DNA of 64,000 nucleotides from Pseudalkalibacillus sp. SCS-8 (lineage in GTDB: Bacteria > Bacillota > Bacilli > Bacillales > Fictibacillaceae). Position numbers and translations under genes: made by a program. Below the pieces are notes generated by a model that saw only the letters and a list, made by a program, of their open reading frames with translations, was not told the origin of the DNA and searched no databases. The stretch's first letter is position 1. Each line of letters begins with the position of its first letter. The stretch lies in contig NZ_CP143541.1 in NCBI RefSeq assembly GCF_040126055.1, positions 620,001 to 684,000 on the forward strand. Reading direction: 5' to 3'. Below, piece by piece: positions 25,174 through 34,048 of this stretch.

Positions 25174-25941
25174 ATGTCTGGTCAAGATGTGTTTTGGGAA
25201 GCAAATATCGAAGAGCTGAAGCAAGGTTATCGATACGAGGAATTGAATGAGCAATACGTTTGTCTGATATGCAATAAAACCTATCAAAAGGGCTACATAT
25301 ATCCGTGTACAGAGGAAAGGCTGATGGAGGCTGAACGGGCAATCCAAGCTCATATCGTGAATGAACACGGTTCAATGCTTGATTACCTGCTGAACATGAA
25401 TAAAAAGTATACAGGTCTTACCGATGCGCAAAGGAATATTCTCGCTGGAACGAAAGAAGGAAGATCGGACAAAGAACTTGCCAAGCAAATTGATGTTGGA
25501 AGTACATCGACGATCCGGACCCACCGTTTCAAGCTGAGGGAAAAAGAAAAGCAAGCAAGGGTATTCCTTGCGATCATGGAGCTGATGAAAAATTCAATTC
25601 CAAAGGAAAAGGATGAATTTGTCCAAATTCATAAGGGGGCGACGCAAGTGGACGAACGGTATGCTGTCACAACGCAAGAACGGGAGAAGGTTTTAACGAC
25701 TTATTTTAAAAAAGGATTGGATGGTCCGTTATCACAGTTTCCAAGCAAGGAAAAACGCAAAATCATCGTCCTTCAGCAAATTGCAAGTCGTTTTGACCCG
25801 GAGAAAGTGTATAAGGAAAAGGAAATAAACGATGTGCTGAAACCGATCATCGAGGATTATGTCACGATCAGGCGCTACCTGATCGAATATGGATTTCTCG
25901 ATCGGAACAAAGATTGCAGTGAATATTGGATAAAAAAATAA
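25174..25941 (+). CDS. DUF2087-type predicted transcriptional regulator
   Basis: The 255-residue protein has three parts. Residues 20-70 hold a zinc-finger-like CLIC ... AHIVNEHG pattern. Residues 80-140 contain a LuxR-like helix-turn-helix (LTDAQRNILAGTKEGRSDKELAKQI, then STIRTHRFKLREKEKQ). Residues 165-250 form a DUF2087 domain (LTTYFKKGLDGPLSQFPSKEKRKIIVLQ ... YVTIRRYLIEYGFLDRN). It is probably a DNA-binding regulator. It lies upstream of the bmrCD leader, 138 bases away, so an effect on the exporter is possible but unproven. GGAGG precedes the ATG. Confidence 0.82.
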   Translation: MSGQDVFWEANIEELKQGYRYEELNEQYVCLICNKTYQKGYIYPCTEERLMEAERAIQAHIVNEHGSMLDYLLNMNKKYTGLTDAQRNILAGTKEGRSDKELAKQIDVGSTSTIRTHRFKLREKEKQARVFLAIMELMKNSIPKEKDEFVQIHKGATQVDERYAVTTQEREKVLTTYFKKGLDGPLSQFPSKEKRKIIVLQQIASRFDPEKVYKEKEINDVLKPIIEDYVTIRRYLIEYGFLDRNKDCSEYWIKK

Positions 25942-26010
25942 GCTTTAACAGAAAAAAGTAGGCATATTGATTTAAATTGTAAAAAAATTTAAAAAATAGG
26001 CAAAAGTCTA

Positions 26011-26037
26011 TTGCCAAATGGAAACCCTTGGTATAAA
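26011..26037 (+). promoter_or_regulatory. Probable promoter of the bmrCD leader
   Basis: TTGCCA (26011-26016), a 15-base spacer and TATAAA (26032-26037) preceded by TGG, an extended -10. It lies about 42 bases before the leader peptide start. Confidence 0.55.
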
Positions 26038-26079
26038 CTTTTTAGAGAAATCATAAACCAATGAAAAGGAGGTAGCGTC

Positions 26080-26163
26080 ATGCAAAACATTGTAGGAATC
26101 ATTAAACAAGCAGGCATCGTTTCAAATGCATCTAACTTCATACAGCATGGCGTGAACCGTTAA
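26080..26163 (+). CDS. 27-residue leader peptide of the bmrCD operon (BmrB-like role)
   Basis: A 27-codon frame, MQNIVGIIKQAGIVSNASNF then IQHGVNR, has a perfect ribosome site, AAAAGGAGG, eight bases before the ATG. Its 3' end contains ATGGCGTGA (26147-26155), which is complementary to TCACGCCGT (26212-26220), and the latter overlaps the 5' arm of the terminator at 26209-26242. In B. subtilis the orthologous exporter operon is controlled by translation of the short bmrB frame; this peptide is shorter and I see no clear sequence similarity. The role is inferred from the position and the competing pairings. Confidence 0.7.
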   Translation: MQNIVGIIKQAGIVSNASNFIQHGVNR

Positions 26164-26220
26164 CCACCTTTTCACATTCGACTTTTGAAGTCACCTCTTT
26201 GTCATTTCAGCTCACGCCGT
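26147..26220 (+). promoter_or_regulatory. Predicted antiterminator pairing in the bmrCD leader
   Basis: ATGGCGTGA (26147-26155, inside the leader frame) can form 9 base pairs, one of them G-U, with TCACGCCGT (26212-26220). This removes the 5' arm of the first terminator. A ribosome at the leader stop codon would cover the upstream strand and allow termination; one stalled earlier would leave it free and allow read-through. Confidence 0.65.
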
Positions 26221-26242
26221 ACATTGCGCGTGGGCTTTTTAT
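26209..26242 (+). terminator. Attenuator terminator 1 upstream of bmrC
   Basis: AGCTCACGC (26209-26217) and GCGTGGGCT (26228-26236) form a 9-bp stem with one wobble and a 10-base loop, followed by TTTTTAT. Confidence 0.85.
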
Positions 26243-26267
26243 ATTTCACTCCATATTTCCTGGAAGA

Positions 26268-26299
26268 AGTATGCCGTTTACGTGCGGCATACTTTTTTT
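26268..26299 (+). terminator. Attenuator terminator 2 upstream of bmrC
   Basis: AGTATGCCG (26268-26276) and CGGCATACT (26285-26293) form a perfect 9-bp stem followed by T7. It lies 26 bases after terminator 1, with no gene between them. Confidence 0.88.
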
Positions 26300-26407
26300 G
26301 TTCGAAAAAAGACTTTTATCACAACTGGATAAAGACAGACCGGGTGCCAAAGCGCTCGGACTGCTTTATATAAAAATGAATGTGCATGCATGAAGGGAGT
26401 AATGTAG

Positions 26408-26464
26408 ATGTTTGTAAAACAGAAAATGAACATTAAGACGCTGGATCGGAAAGAAGGCGGCTGA
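26408..26464 (+). CDS. Possible 18-codon frame before bmrC
   Basis: MFVKQKMNIKTLDRKEGG is an 18-codon frame whose ATG follows GAAGGGAG at 10 bases. It ends 41 bases before bmrC. It could be a second leader peptide or chance; nothing but the ribosome site supports it. Confidence 0.3.
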   Translation: MFVKQKMNIKTLDRKEGG

Positions 26465-26505
26465 CAGCTCGAACGAAATAGCTTCATCAGGAGAGGAGAT
26501 ATAGC

Positions 26506-28260
26506 ATGTTTTCAGTATTAGTCAAACTAGGTTGGTTTTTTAAGAAGCATTGGAAAAGATATGCGATCGCCATTTTCTTATTGCAGATCGTGAATATTAT
26601 TGAAGTCGTCCCTCCGAAATTGATCGGGATGGCGATTGATGAAATGGCCATCGGTTCACTGACGAAAGAGCGTTTGTTTCAATTCGTCGGAATTTATGTC
26701 GTGTTATTAATTACGAATTATGGTCTCAATTACGTGTGGATGTACCAGCTTTTCGGGGGTGCATTCCTCGTTGAACGCACAATGCGCTCAAGCTTCATGC
26801 GGCATTTGCTCAAAATGACTCCGACCTTTTATGAAAAGCATCGGACGGGTGACTTGATGGCTCGGGCGACCAATGACTTGAAGGCGATTTCGATGACTGC
26901 CGGGTTCGGTATCCTGACATTGATCGATTCGACGTTCTTCCTGATTACGATTCTGTTCGTAATGGGCTTTCTTATCAGCTGGAAGCTTACACTGGCAGCT
27001 CTGTTGCCATTACCGATCATGGCAATTTTGATGAACCGGTACGGTAAGCTGATGCATAAGCGTTTTACGACAGCTCAGGATTCATTCGGTGAGCTGAATG
27101 ACCAGGTGCTGGAGTCTGTTTCGGGGGTAAGGGTCATCCGGGCTTATGTGCAGGAGAAGTCCGATCACAAGCGATTTGAGGATCTTGCTCATGATGTTTA
27201 TAAGAAGAACGTTTCGGTTGCACGTGTCGATTCTTTGTTTGAACCGACGATCAAAGTATTAGTCGGAATCAGTTACATGATCGGTTTAGGGTATGGGGCA
27301 TATCTTGTGTTCCATAAGACGATCACTCTCGGGGAATTGATCTCCTTCAACGTCTATCTCGGGATGCTGATCTGGCCGATGTTTGCAATCGGAGAATTGA
27401 TCAACATCATGCAACGGGGGAACGCCTCGTTGGATCGTGTCAACAATACACTTGATTATGAGCCGGATGTGAAGGATAAAGAAGGGGTTCAACCAATCGA
27501 TCGTCCGACGGAAATCAAGTTCGACAACGTCACGTTCCGTTATCCTAGCTCTCAAGTGGATAATCTGAAAGGGATCTCCTTCACTTTAAAACAAGGGCAA
27601 ACTCTTGGAATTGTCGGGAAAACAGGAAGTGGGAAGACGACCCTCATCAAACAGCTGTTACGTGAATATCCTTCTGGGGACGGTTCAATCACCATTTCTG
27701 GAACGGAAATCGACAACATTCCGATGGATCAACTGCAAAGCTGGCTGGGCTATGTACCTCAGCAGCAGATTCTTTTTTCCAGATCCGTCAAGGAAAATAT
27801 CCTTTTCGGGGTAAACGATACGAGCCAAAAACGATTGGATGATGTGGTTGATCTTTCCTCGCTTAAAAATGACATTGAAAACCTGCCACAAGGAATGCAG
27901 ACCCTCGTCGGAGAGAAAGGCGTGGCCCTCTCAGGTGGTCAGAAGCAACGGATCTCGATTGCACGAGCACTTCTTGTGAATCCTGAAATCCTGTTGTTGG
28001 ATGATGCGATGTCTGCAGTCGATGGAAAAACCGAGGCGAAGATCATTCAGAGCATCCGTAACGAGCGGGCAGGGAAGACGACGTTCATTACGACTCATCG
28101 TCTGTCTGCTGTACAGCATGCGGATTGGATTCTCGTCATGGATGAGGGACGCGTGATTGAAGAGGGTACACATGATGAATTATTGGAAAACGGAGGCTGG
28201 TACAAAGAGCAATATGAAAGACAACAATTAGAAGACGGCCTCTCAGAAGGTGTGGTGTAA
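26506..28260 (+). CDS. bmrC: Multidrug ABC exporter half-transporter, BmrC (YheI)-like
   Basis: The 584-residue protein has six membrane helices (residues 15-310) and a nucleotide-binding domain with Walker A GKTGSGKTT, signature LSGGQKQR and Walker B ILLLDDAMSAVDGKTE. The residue after the Walker B aspartate is Asp, not the catalytic Glu, so this ATP site is degenerate, as in B. subtilis BmrC. It should pair with the next gene as a heterodimer that exports drugs. The start follows GGAGAGGAG. The next gene begins three bases after the stop. Confidence 0.92.
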   Translation: MFSVLVKLGWFFKKHWKRYAIAIFLLQIVNIIEVVPPKLIGMAIDEMAIGSLTKERLFQFVGIYVVLLITNYGLNYVWMYQLFGGAFLVERTMRSSFMRHLLKMTPTFYEKHRTGDLMARATNDLKAISMTAGFGILTLIDSTFFLITILFVMGFLISWKLTLAALLPLPIMAILMNRYGKLMHKRFTTAQDSFGELNDQVLESVSGVRVIRAYVQEKSDHKRFEDLAHDVYKKNVSVARVDSLFEPTIKVLVGISYMIGLGYGAYLVFHKTITLGELISFNVYLGMLIWPMFAIGELINIMQRGNASLDRVNNTLDYEPDVKDKEGVQPIDRPTEIKFDNVTFRYPSSQVDNLKGISFTLKQGQTLGIVGKTGSGKTTLIKQLLREYPSGDGSITISGTEIDNIPMDQLQSWLGYVPQQQILFSRSVKENILFGVNDTSQKRLDDVVDLSSLKNDIENLPQGMQTLVGEKGVALSGGQKQRISIARALLVNPEILLLDDAMSAVDGKTEAKIIQSIRNERAGKTTFITTHRLSAVQHADWILVMDEGRVIEEGTHDELLENGGWYKEQYERQQLEDGLSEGVV

Positions 28261-28262
28261 GT

Positions 28263-30284
28263 ATGAGCGTAGGTAGAAGATTGGTTGATTACGCATTGCG
28301 ATATAAAAAGATGATCATATTTGCGCTTGCGATGTTGACGGTTGCAATTACGGCTGAATTGACCGGCCCGTTCATCGCAAAGAAAATGATCGATAATCAT
28401 ATTCTCGGGATTGAAAACCCTTGGATCCAAGTAGAGGAGCCAGGTGAAGATACCGTTGAGTATAAAGGAGAGCATTATGTCCGGACCGCTTATTTTGAAG
28501 GGGATGCATCAGCATATCCTGAGGTCCGGATCCTCCAGGTGGAACGTGAGTATTATTTTATTGATGAAGCCGTTGCCTTTGATGGAAAACGTTCGATTGA
28601 AGGAAATACGCTTGTTATCAAGAAAGGCGATCAGACCGCTACTTATGGTGCAGAAAAATTGACCACGGACCATTTGTTAGCGTTCTATCGTCCTGAAGTG
28701 AAATGGCTCATCTATTTGAGTGCATTTTATCTAGGCTTGTTGCTCGTATCCGCTTTCTTCACATATTGGCAAAAATACTTGCTGCAAAAGTCAGCGAACA
28801 GGATCATACAGGATATGAGAACGGATGTCTTTGGTCAGATTCAAAGGTTGCCTGTGAATTACTTTGATAACCTTCCAGCAGGGAAAGTCGTCTCAAGGAT
28901 CACCAATGATACGGAAGCGATTCGGGAGCTGTACGTCACGGTATTGGCGCAGTTTTTCACCGGAATCATTTATATCATAGGGATCTTGACGGCACTCTTT
29001 TTCCTGGATGCCCGGCTAGCGTTGATTTGCTCGGTCATCATCCCGATCATGTTCGTTTGGATCATCATGTATCGGAAATATGCATCGAATTATAATCACC
29101 TGATCCGTCAACGCCTTAGTGATTTGAATGCGATGATCAACGAATCGATTCAAGGGATGCCGATCATTCAAGCTTTTCGTAGACAGAAGCAAACAACTCA
29201 AGAGTTTGAAGCGATCAATGAAGAATATTTTCAACATCGGAATAAGCTGTTGAGCTTGGATGCTCTCATGTCCCATAATCTAGTCGGCTTACTTCGAAAT
29301 GTGGCATTCGTTGTGCTGATCTGGTATTTCGGTGGTGCCTCTCTTACGGCTACAACCGCAGTAACTGTCGGTGTGCTTTATGCATTCGTCGATTATCTAA
29401 ACCGTTTGTTCCAGCCGATAACAGGTATCGTGACACAGCTTGCGAACCTAGAGCAGGCGCTTGTTTCAGGAGAGCGCGTATTCAAGCTCCTTGACCGTGA
29501 AGGGGAGGATGTTTCTGACACCACTGTTCCAAGGTACGATGGGAACGTCGTTTTTGATGATGTGACCTTCGCGTATAAAGAGGACGAATACGTGTTGAAA
29601 AACATTTCCTTTGAAGCGAAGCAAGGTGAGACGGTCGCATTGGTCGGTCATACCGGATCCGGAAAAAGCTCGATCATGAATTTGTTGTTCCGTTTTTATG
29701 ACATTGAACATGGGAAGATCATGATTGACGGTCAGGATATCCAGAAGATGACCCGACAGGACTTGAGAAAACATATGGGCATCGTCCTTCAGGATCCATT
29801 CCTGTTCTCGGGTACGATTGCGTCCAATGTAAGCCTGGATGATCCGTCCATCACGCGTGAGCAAGTTGAAAAAGCACTGAAGGATGTCGGTGCTGAGCCG
29901 TTCATTCAACAGCTTCCGAAAGGCTATGATGAGCCTGTCATCGAGAAAGGGAGCACATTGTCAGCTGGCCAGCGGCAGTTGATTTCTTTCGCAAGAGCAC
30001 TTGCTTACAATCCAGCGATATTAATCTTGGATGAAGCGACTGCGAATATTGACACTGAAACGGAAGCGATCATCCAGAAGGCTCTCGACGTGTTGAAGAA
30101 AGGGCGAACGACATTCATCATTGCCCATCGTCTTTCAACGATCAAAAATGCCGATCAGATACTCGTCCTAGACCGCGGACGAATCGTGGAGCGAGGCTCA
30201 CACGATGAATTAATGGAAGTGAAAGGTAAGTACTATCAGATGTACCAGATGCAACAAGGAACAAAACAATCTCAAGCTGTTTGA
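28263..30284 (+). CDS. bmrD: Multidrug ABC exporter half-transporter, BmrD (YheH)-like
   Basis: The 673-residue protein has the same export fold, with an insertion of about 90 residues after helix 1 (roughly residues 45-135) that forms an extracellular domain, as in BmrD. The ATP-binding domain has Walker A GHTGSGKSS, signature LSAGQRQL and a complete Walker B with catalytic Glu (ILILDEATANID). It therefore supplies the active hydrolysis site of the BmrC/BmrD heterodimer. It is translationally close to bmrC, and a terminator follows. Confidence 0.92.
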   Translation: MSVGRRLVDYALRYKKMIIFALAMLTVAITAELTGPFIAKKMIDNHILGIENPWIQVEEPGEDTVEYKGEHYVRTAYFEGDASAYPEVRILQVEREYYFIDEAVAFDGKRSIEGNTLVIKKGDQTATYGAEKLTTDHLLAFYRPEVKWLIYLSAFYLGLLLVSAFFTYWQKYLLQKSANRIIQDMRTDVFGQIQRLPVNYFDNLPAGKVVSRITNDTEAIRELYVTVLAQFFTGIIYIIGILTALFFLDARLALICSVIIPIMFVWIIMYRKYASNYNHLIRQRLSDLNAMINESIQGMPIIQAFRRQKQTTQEFEAINEEYFQHRNKLLSLDALMSHNLVGLLRNVAFVVLIWYFGGASLTATTAVTVGVLYAFVDYLNRLFQPITGIVTQLANLEQALVSGERVFKLLDREGEDVSDTTVPRYDGNVVFDDVTFAYKEDEYVLKNISFEAKQGETVALVGHTGSGKSSIMNLLFRFYDIEHGKIMIDGQDIQKMTRQDLRKHMGIVLQDPFLFSGTIASNVSLDDPSITREQVEKALKDVGAEPFIQQLPKGYDEPVIEKGSTLSAGQRQLISFARALAYNPAILILDEATANIDTETEAIIQKALDVLKKGRTTFIIAHRLSTIKNADQILVLDRGRIVERGSHDELMEVKGKYYQMYQMQQGTKQSQAV

Positions 30285-30294
30285 AGGATTGGAG

Positions 30295-30330
30295 AGGACT
30301 GACCTACCCAGGTCAGTCCTTTGATCTTTT
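30295..30330 (+). terminator. Terminator of bmrCD
   Basis: AGGACTGACCT, an ACCC loop and AGGTCAGTCCT form a perfect 11-bp stem followed by a T-rich stretch. Confidence 0.9.
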
Positions 30331-30344
30331 ATGGTAAAAAAGGA

Positions 30345-30505
30345 CTGAATTCCGGAATTCGCTGTTGATATTCAGGAATTATGATCATCAATTCCGGAAT
30401 TAAGCTTCAAATTTCCGGAATAATGCTCAAAAATCAGGAAACAGCACCAAAAATTCCGGAATTCACACAAAAGAGTCCACAAACCACGCTCAAAACGCCA
30501 GGAGC
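30345..30505. repeat. Array A2: degenerate 21-bp repeats with an AATTCCGGAATT core
   Basis: GGAA occurs at 30354, 30375, 30396, 30417, 30437 and 30458, with a weaker match near 30501. The spacing is 21, 21, 21, 20 and 21 bp, and the consensus is near AATTCCGGAATTAAGCTCAAA. It fills most of the 342-base gap between the bmrCD terminator and the yxiO-like gene. Apart from a ribosome site near 30616, nothing else is visible in this gap. Confidence 0.93.
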
Positions 30506-30626
30506 TTTTACAAAAAATCAAAAAAGGTCTCCCCACAACCGAAAGCGAATATAGAACTGTAAGTAAAATGGCGGACATACAATGAATATAGAGCGTTTAT
30601 CTGTCTTTAAAAAGAGGGGGCTCGTT

Positions 30627-31907
30627 ATGAAGAAAAAAGAGGTCTATGCATGGACGATGTACGATTGGGCGAATTCAGCCTTTGCGACGACGATCATGGC
30701 TGCGGTGCTGCCGATCTTTTATTATGATGTTGCAGCAAAGAATCTTGATAAGACGACAGCAACGGCCTACTGGGGGTATTCGCAATCAATCGCTGTATTG
30801 CTTGTTGCATTACTGGCTCCGATCTTAGGTGCAATTGCCGATCATTCGAGCTCCAAAAAGAAATTTCTACGCTTTTTCGCGTACATGGGGATCATCGCAA
30901 GTATCCTACTTGCTTTTGTTGGAGAGGGAGACTATATCCTTGCCTCGGTATTATTAATTTTCGGGACGATCGGTTTTTCAGGAGGAAATGCCTTTTATGA
31001 TGCGTTTCTGCCAGAGATCGCACCAAAGGATGAGATCGATCGGATCTCTGCACGTGGATATGCGTTTGGTTACATAGGAGGAGGACTCCTTTTACTTGTC
31101 AATCTGATGATGATCATGAACCCTTCATGGTTCTTCCTCCCGAATTCATTGATTGCGACGCAGCTCTCGTTCGTCACTGTCGGAATATGGTGGTTCGTCT
31201 TCTCGCTTCCATTATTCAAGCACGTCAAAGACCGGAAGCATGAACAACCACCACTGAAGGGGTCATATGTTGCGATTGGCTTCAAACGGGTGAAGACGAC
31301 CTTCAAAGAAATCAATCAGTTCAAACAGCTCTTACTTTTTCTCGTGGCTTTCTGGTTGTTCAATGATGGAATCTCAACGATCATCAAGATGGCAACGATC
31401 TATGGGCGTGATATCGGAATTGGATCGAACGATTTGATTGCTGCCTTATTGATTACTCAATTCGTCGGCATACCTTTCGCCTTTTTGTTCGGTTTCCTCG
31501 CGAAGAAGATTCAAGCGAAACGCGCGTTATACATCGCACTATGGACGTATGTCGTCATTGTCATGCTCGGCTACTTCATGGAAACGGCCGTCCACTTTTA
31601 CGCTCTGGCAATCATGGTCGGCTTTGTTCAGGGTGGGGCACAGGCCTTGAGCCGATCCATTTTCGGCAGTATGGTACCTGACCACAAGCATGCTGAATTC
31701 TTTGGATTTTATGGAATTTCCGCAAAGTTCTCTGCTATTTTTGGTCCGTTCGTGTTTGGAATCGTCGGACAGTTAACGGGATCAACTCGCATGGGAATCA
31801 TATCGTTGGTCTTGTTCTTCCTTGCAGGCATTTTCTTATTATCAAGAGTGGATGTAGAAAAAGGAAAGAAAGAGGCGACCACAGCGAGTCAAGAATTGAT
31901 GATGTAA
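30627..31907 (+). CDS. MFS-type permease, UMF1/Atg22-like (YxiO)
   Basis: A 426-residue protein with 11-12 predicted membrane helices. It begins KKEVYAWTMYDWANSAFATT, which is the UMF1/Atg22-type signature, with GAIADHSSSKKK between helices and QALSRSIFGSMVPDHKHAEFFGFY in the second half. Family members in B. subtilis (YxiO) are uncharacterised; eukaryotic relatives export amino acids from vacuoles. ATG 30627, after AGAGGGGG, fits better than the ATG 45 bases upstream. A strong bidirectional terminator follows. Confidence 0.88.
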   Translation: MKKKEVYAWTMYDWANSAFATTIMAAVLPIFYYDVAAKNLDKTTATAYWGYSQSIAVLLVALLAPILGAIADHSSSKKKFLRFFAYMGIIASILLAFVGEGDYILASVLLIFGTIGFSGGNAFYDAFLPEIAPKDEIDRISARGYAFGYIGGGLLLLVNLMMIMNPSWFFLPNSLIATQLSFVTVGIWWFVFSLPLFKHVKDRKHEQPPLKGSYVAIGFKRVKTTFKEINQFKQLLLFLVAFWLFNDGISTIIKMATIYGRDIGIGSNDLIAALLITQFVGIPFAFLFGFLAKKIQAKRALYIALWTYVVIVMLGYFMETAVHFYALAIMVGFVQGGAQALSRSIFGSMVPDHKHAEFFGFYGISAKFSAIFGPFVFGIVGQLTGSTRMGIISLVLFFLAGIFLLSRVDVEKGKKEATTASQELMM

Positions 31908-31911
31908 AAAG

Positions 31912-31940
31912 AAAAGCGACCTGCGAGGTCGCTTTTTTTT
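31912..31940. terminator. Bidirectional terminator
   Basis: AAAGCGACCT GC GAGGTCGCTTT forms a 9-10 bp stem with A-rich and T8 flanks, between the yxiO-like gene and the convergent phospholipase-like gene. Confidence 0.9.
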
Positions 31941-31943
31941 CGC

Positions 31944-32867
31944 CTATAATATCGGATCAAAGTGTCTATTCTCTAAGCCGAGAGCAAGGTCTTTTCCGGT
32001 ATCATAACAGATGTTTCCGAGTTTTTCTTTCAAGTTTTCAAATGCCTCGTTGTCATCCTTAAACCAATAGGCGCCCAGGTCTTGTAAAAGTGAAACGCCT
32101 TCTTCCTCAGCCTGCTCCATCAATTCCAGGAACGTTTCTTCATGACGCTCATCTGGCTGTGCTGGGTGGTACCAGGCGGTTTTTTCCTCGTTCAAATAAT
32201 CGGCTGGTGCAATCTCTTTTTGATAAGAAAATGGATGAATACGGTGCTTCAACAGTTTATTTTTCCAGCCGGAGGGATCATAAAGGACTTTCAGGGCTTT
32301 TTGCATATGCTGATAAGATTGTTGTACATATCCGGATGGCATTTCTTTATGTAAGTCTGGGAAGATCGTATCTACCGCTTTTTCGAGCATGGTTTCGATC
32401 GGCTTGTGCAAGGTCTTACCAATCGCCAGTTCTTTATAAACCGGGGTTTTCCAGGTTTCTATGGACTTGAATCGTTTCATCAACAAGGTGTCGATGATGA
32501 TTTCAAGCTTCTGATGTCGATTGTCTTCCGTCCCTGAACGGTAATTGATATAAGGGTGCGTGTTCCGATCAAGGATATGATGGGTGATGAAACCTGTCGT
32601 AAAAGCGACTAATCGTTCATCCTGGAGATGTTCTTTCGTATAGTTGATCAATTCAAGCAGAAAAGCGCCGCATGAAGCGTGATGGATCCGATCTCCGACT
32701 TCTGTAACTTTAGAAGATTTCCAGGGCCAGAAATTATGATAAAAGAATGGATCCGGTCCCTGGGTTCCGAAGTTGAAATAGGGCGTGGTCTCTTCCGTCA
32801 GTTCAATGATCCCCGTCTTGTCTAATACGCGTTCACCGAAAAGAATGTGTGTCCAAACGTTAGGCAT
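31944..32867 (-). CDS. Zinc-dependent phospholipase C-family protein
   Basis: The 307-residue protein begins MPNVWTHILFGERVLDK and has the histidine/aspartate pattern of the zinc-dependent phospholipase C family: TQGPDPFFYHNF, GFITHHILDRNTHPYINY and RHQKLEIIIDTLLM. These residues would bind the metal ions. No signal peptide is present, so a cytoplasmic role is likely. The gene lies 61 bases downstream of psd in the same direction, which suggests a shared link to phospholipids, though activity on lipids is not shown by sequence. Confidence 0.85.
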   Translation of the reverse strand: MPNVWTHILFGERVLDKTGIIELTEETTPYFNFGTQGPDPFFYHNFWPWKSSKVTEVGDRIHHASCGAFLLELINYTKEHLQDERLVAFTTGFITHHILDRNTHPYINYRSGTEDNRHQKLEIIIDTLLMKRFKSIETWKTPVYKELAIGKTLHKPIETMLEKAVDTIFPDLHKEMPSGYVQQSYQHMQKALKVLYDPSGWKNKLLKHRIHPFSYQKEIAPADYLNEEKTAWYHPAQPDERHEETFLELMEQAEEEGVSLLQDLGAYWFKDDNEAFENLKEKLGNICYDTGKDLALGLENRHFDPIL

Positions 32868-32928
32868 ACCAAATCCCCCTCTTGTTCTACTTCCATTATT
32901 CCATATCGACCTGGATTGTCGGCATCAT

Positions 32929-33792
32929 CTATTCGACCTTACGCTTCAGCTGCTCCATTTTGTACCCGATCGGCTCGCCCACTTTGATGTCCGTTCCTGG
33001 TTGGATCGATTGAAGAAGGTCAATCTGGTCCTCTTCAAATAGAAGGATAACCGTCGAGCCAAATTCAAAGTGTCCCATTTCTGTTCCCTTATGAATAAAG
33101 GGAGAGCCCTCTAATGCTTCTGCATACTGCTTCCCTTTATGGACACGTTCAATCTGTTTTTTGTAAGCTAATTGAACACTCCCGACGATCAAAGCTCCGA
33201 CCTTTACGACTGCGACTTGTCCCACTGGTGTACGCATGAAGGTTGTCAAACGTTCGTTTTTTGAATAAACGCCTTCAATCGACTCTACACCATGGTCATT
33301 CACAGGGTAGAGGCGTCCTGGGATATAGGAGAAGTCGGTAATTGTACCATCAATCGGAGCATGGATACGATGATAATCTTTCGGACTCAGATAAATCGTC
33401 ATGTATGTGCCATTCTGAAAGAATTTTGCTCTTTCTTCATCGGCAAGCAATTGGTCAACCGAATAGGAGACACCCTTTGCCTGTATGATTTGGCCATTAT
33501 CAATACGTCCGACCTGCTTGATTAGACCATCGGCAGGGCTAATGAAGGTATCGTTATTTTGATCAATGGGTCTTGCATATGGTATAAGTTTCCGCTTAAA
33601 AAACTCGTTAAGGCTTCTATATTGTTCAACCGGTTTTTCGACGTGTGACAAATCGATGTTGTACCACTTTACATAAGCGGGAATCGCAAAACGGCTTATT
33701 TTCGACTTCATGAACAAACTGACCAGATTTGTGATTGCATGGTGTGGCAGGCACTTTAATACGTATTTCATCATTACATTCATAATCTTCAT
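32929..33792 (-). CDS. psd: Phosphatidylserine decarboxylase proenzyme
   Basis: The protein has 287 residues from the first ATG. It has the decarboxylase motifs FFKRKLIPYARPID, SPADGLIKQVG, LSPKDYHRIHAPIDG and the self-cleavage site GST in HFEFGSTVILLFE, whose serine becomes the pyruvoyl group. It makes phosphatidylethanolamine at the membrane. The start is uncertain: ATG codons at 33792, 33783 and 33774 are possible and none has a strong ribosome site. It is probably co-transcribed with the phospholipase-like gene. Confidence 0.93.
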   Translation of the reverse strand: MKIMNVMMKYVLKCLPHHAITNLVSLFMKSKISRFAIPAYVKWYNIDLSHVEKPVEQYRSLNEFFKRKLIPYARPIDQNNDTFISPADGLIKQVGRIDNGQIIQAKGVSYSVDQLLADEERAKFFQNGTYMTIYLSPKDYHRIHAPIDGTITDFSYIPGRLYPVNDHGVESIEGVYSKNERLTTFMRTPVGQVAVVKVGALIVGSVQLAYKKQIERVHKGKQYAEALEGSPFIHKGTEMGHFEFGSTVILLFEEDQIDLLQSIQPGTDIKVGEPIGYKMEQLKRKVE

Positions 33793-34048
33793 TCCAATCG
33801 AGAGTAGACACGGACTCTTTATAAGTGTAGTTCCGTATCGGTTTTTAGTTGCTTAATGAATTTTTGAAAACAATACCAATATTATACTTCTTATTTCTCA
33901 TTGTGTTAATACTAAGAACAGGACTATTTCTACACCCAAGTTTTGCAAAAGAAGGGTAAACTATTTTAAGAATTAGGGTTTTCAGTTATGTTTAAATTAG
34001 GTACGATAGATTCATTCGAAATACACTCTGACTAAAGGTTGTTAGACG

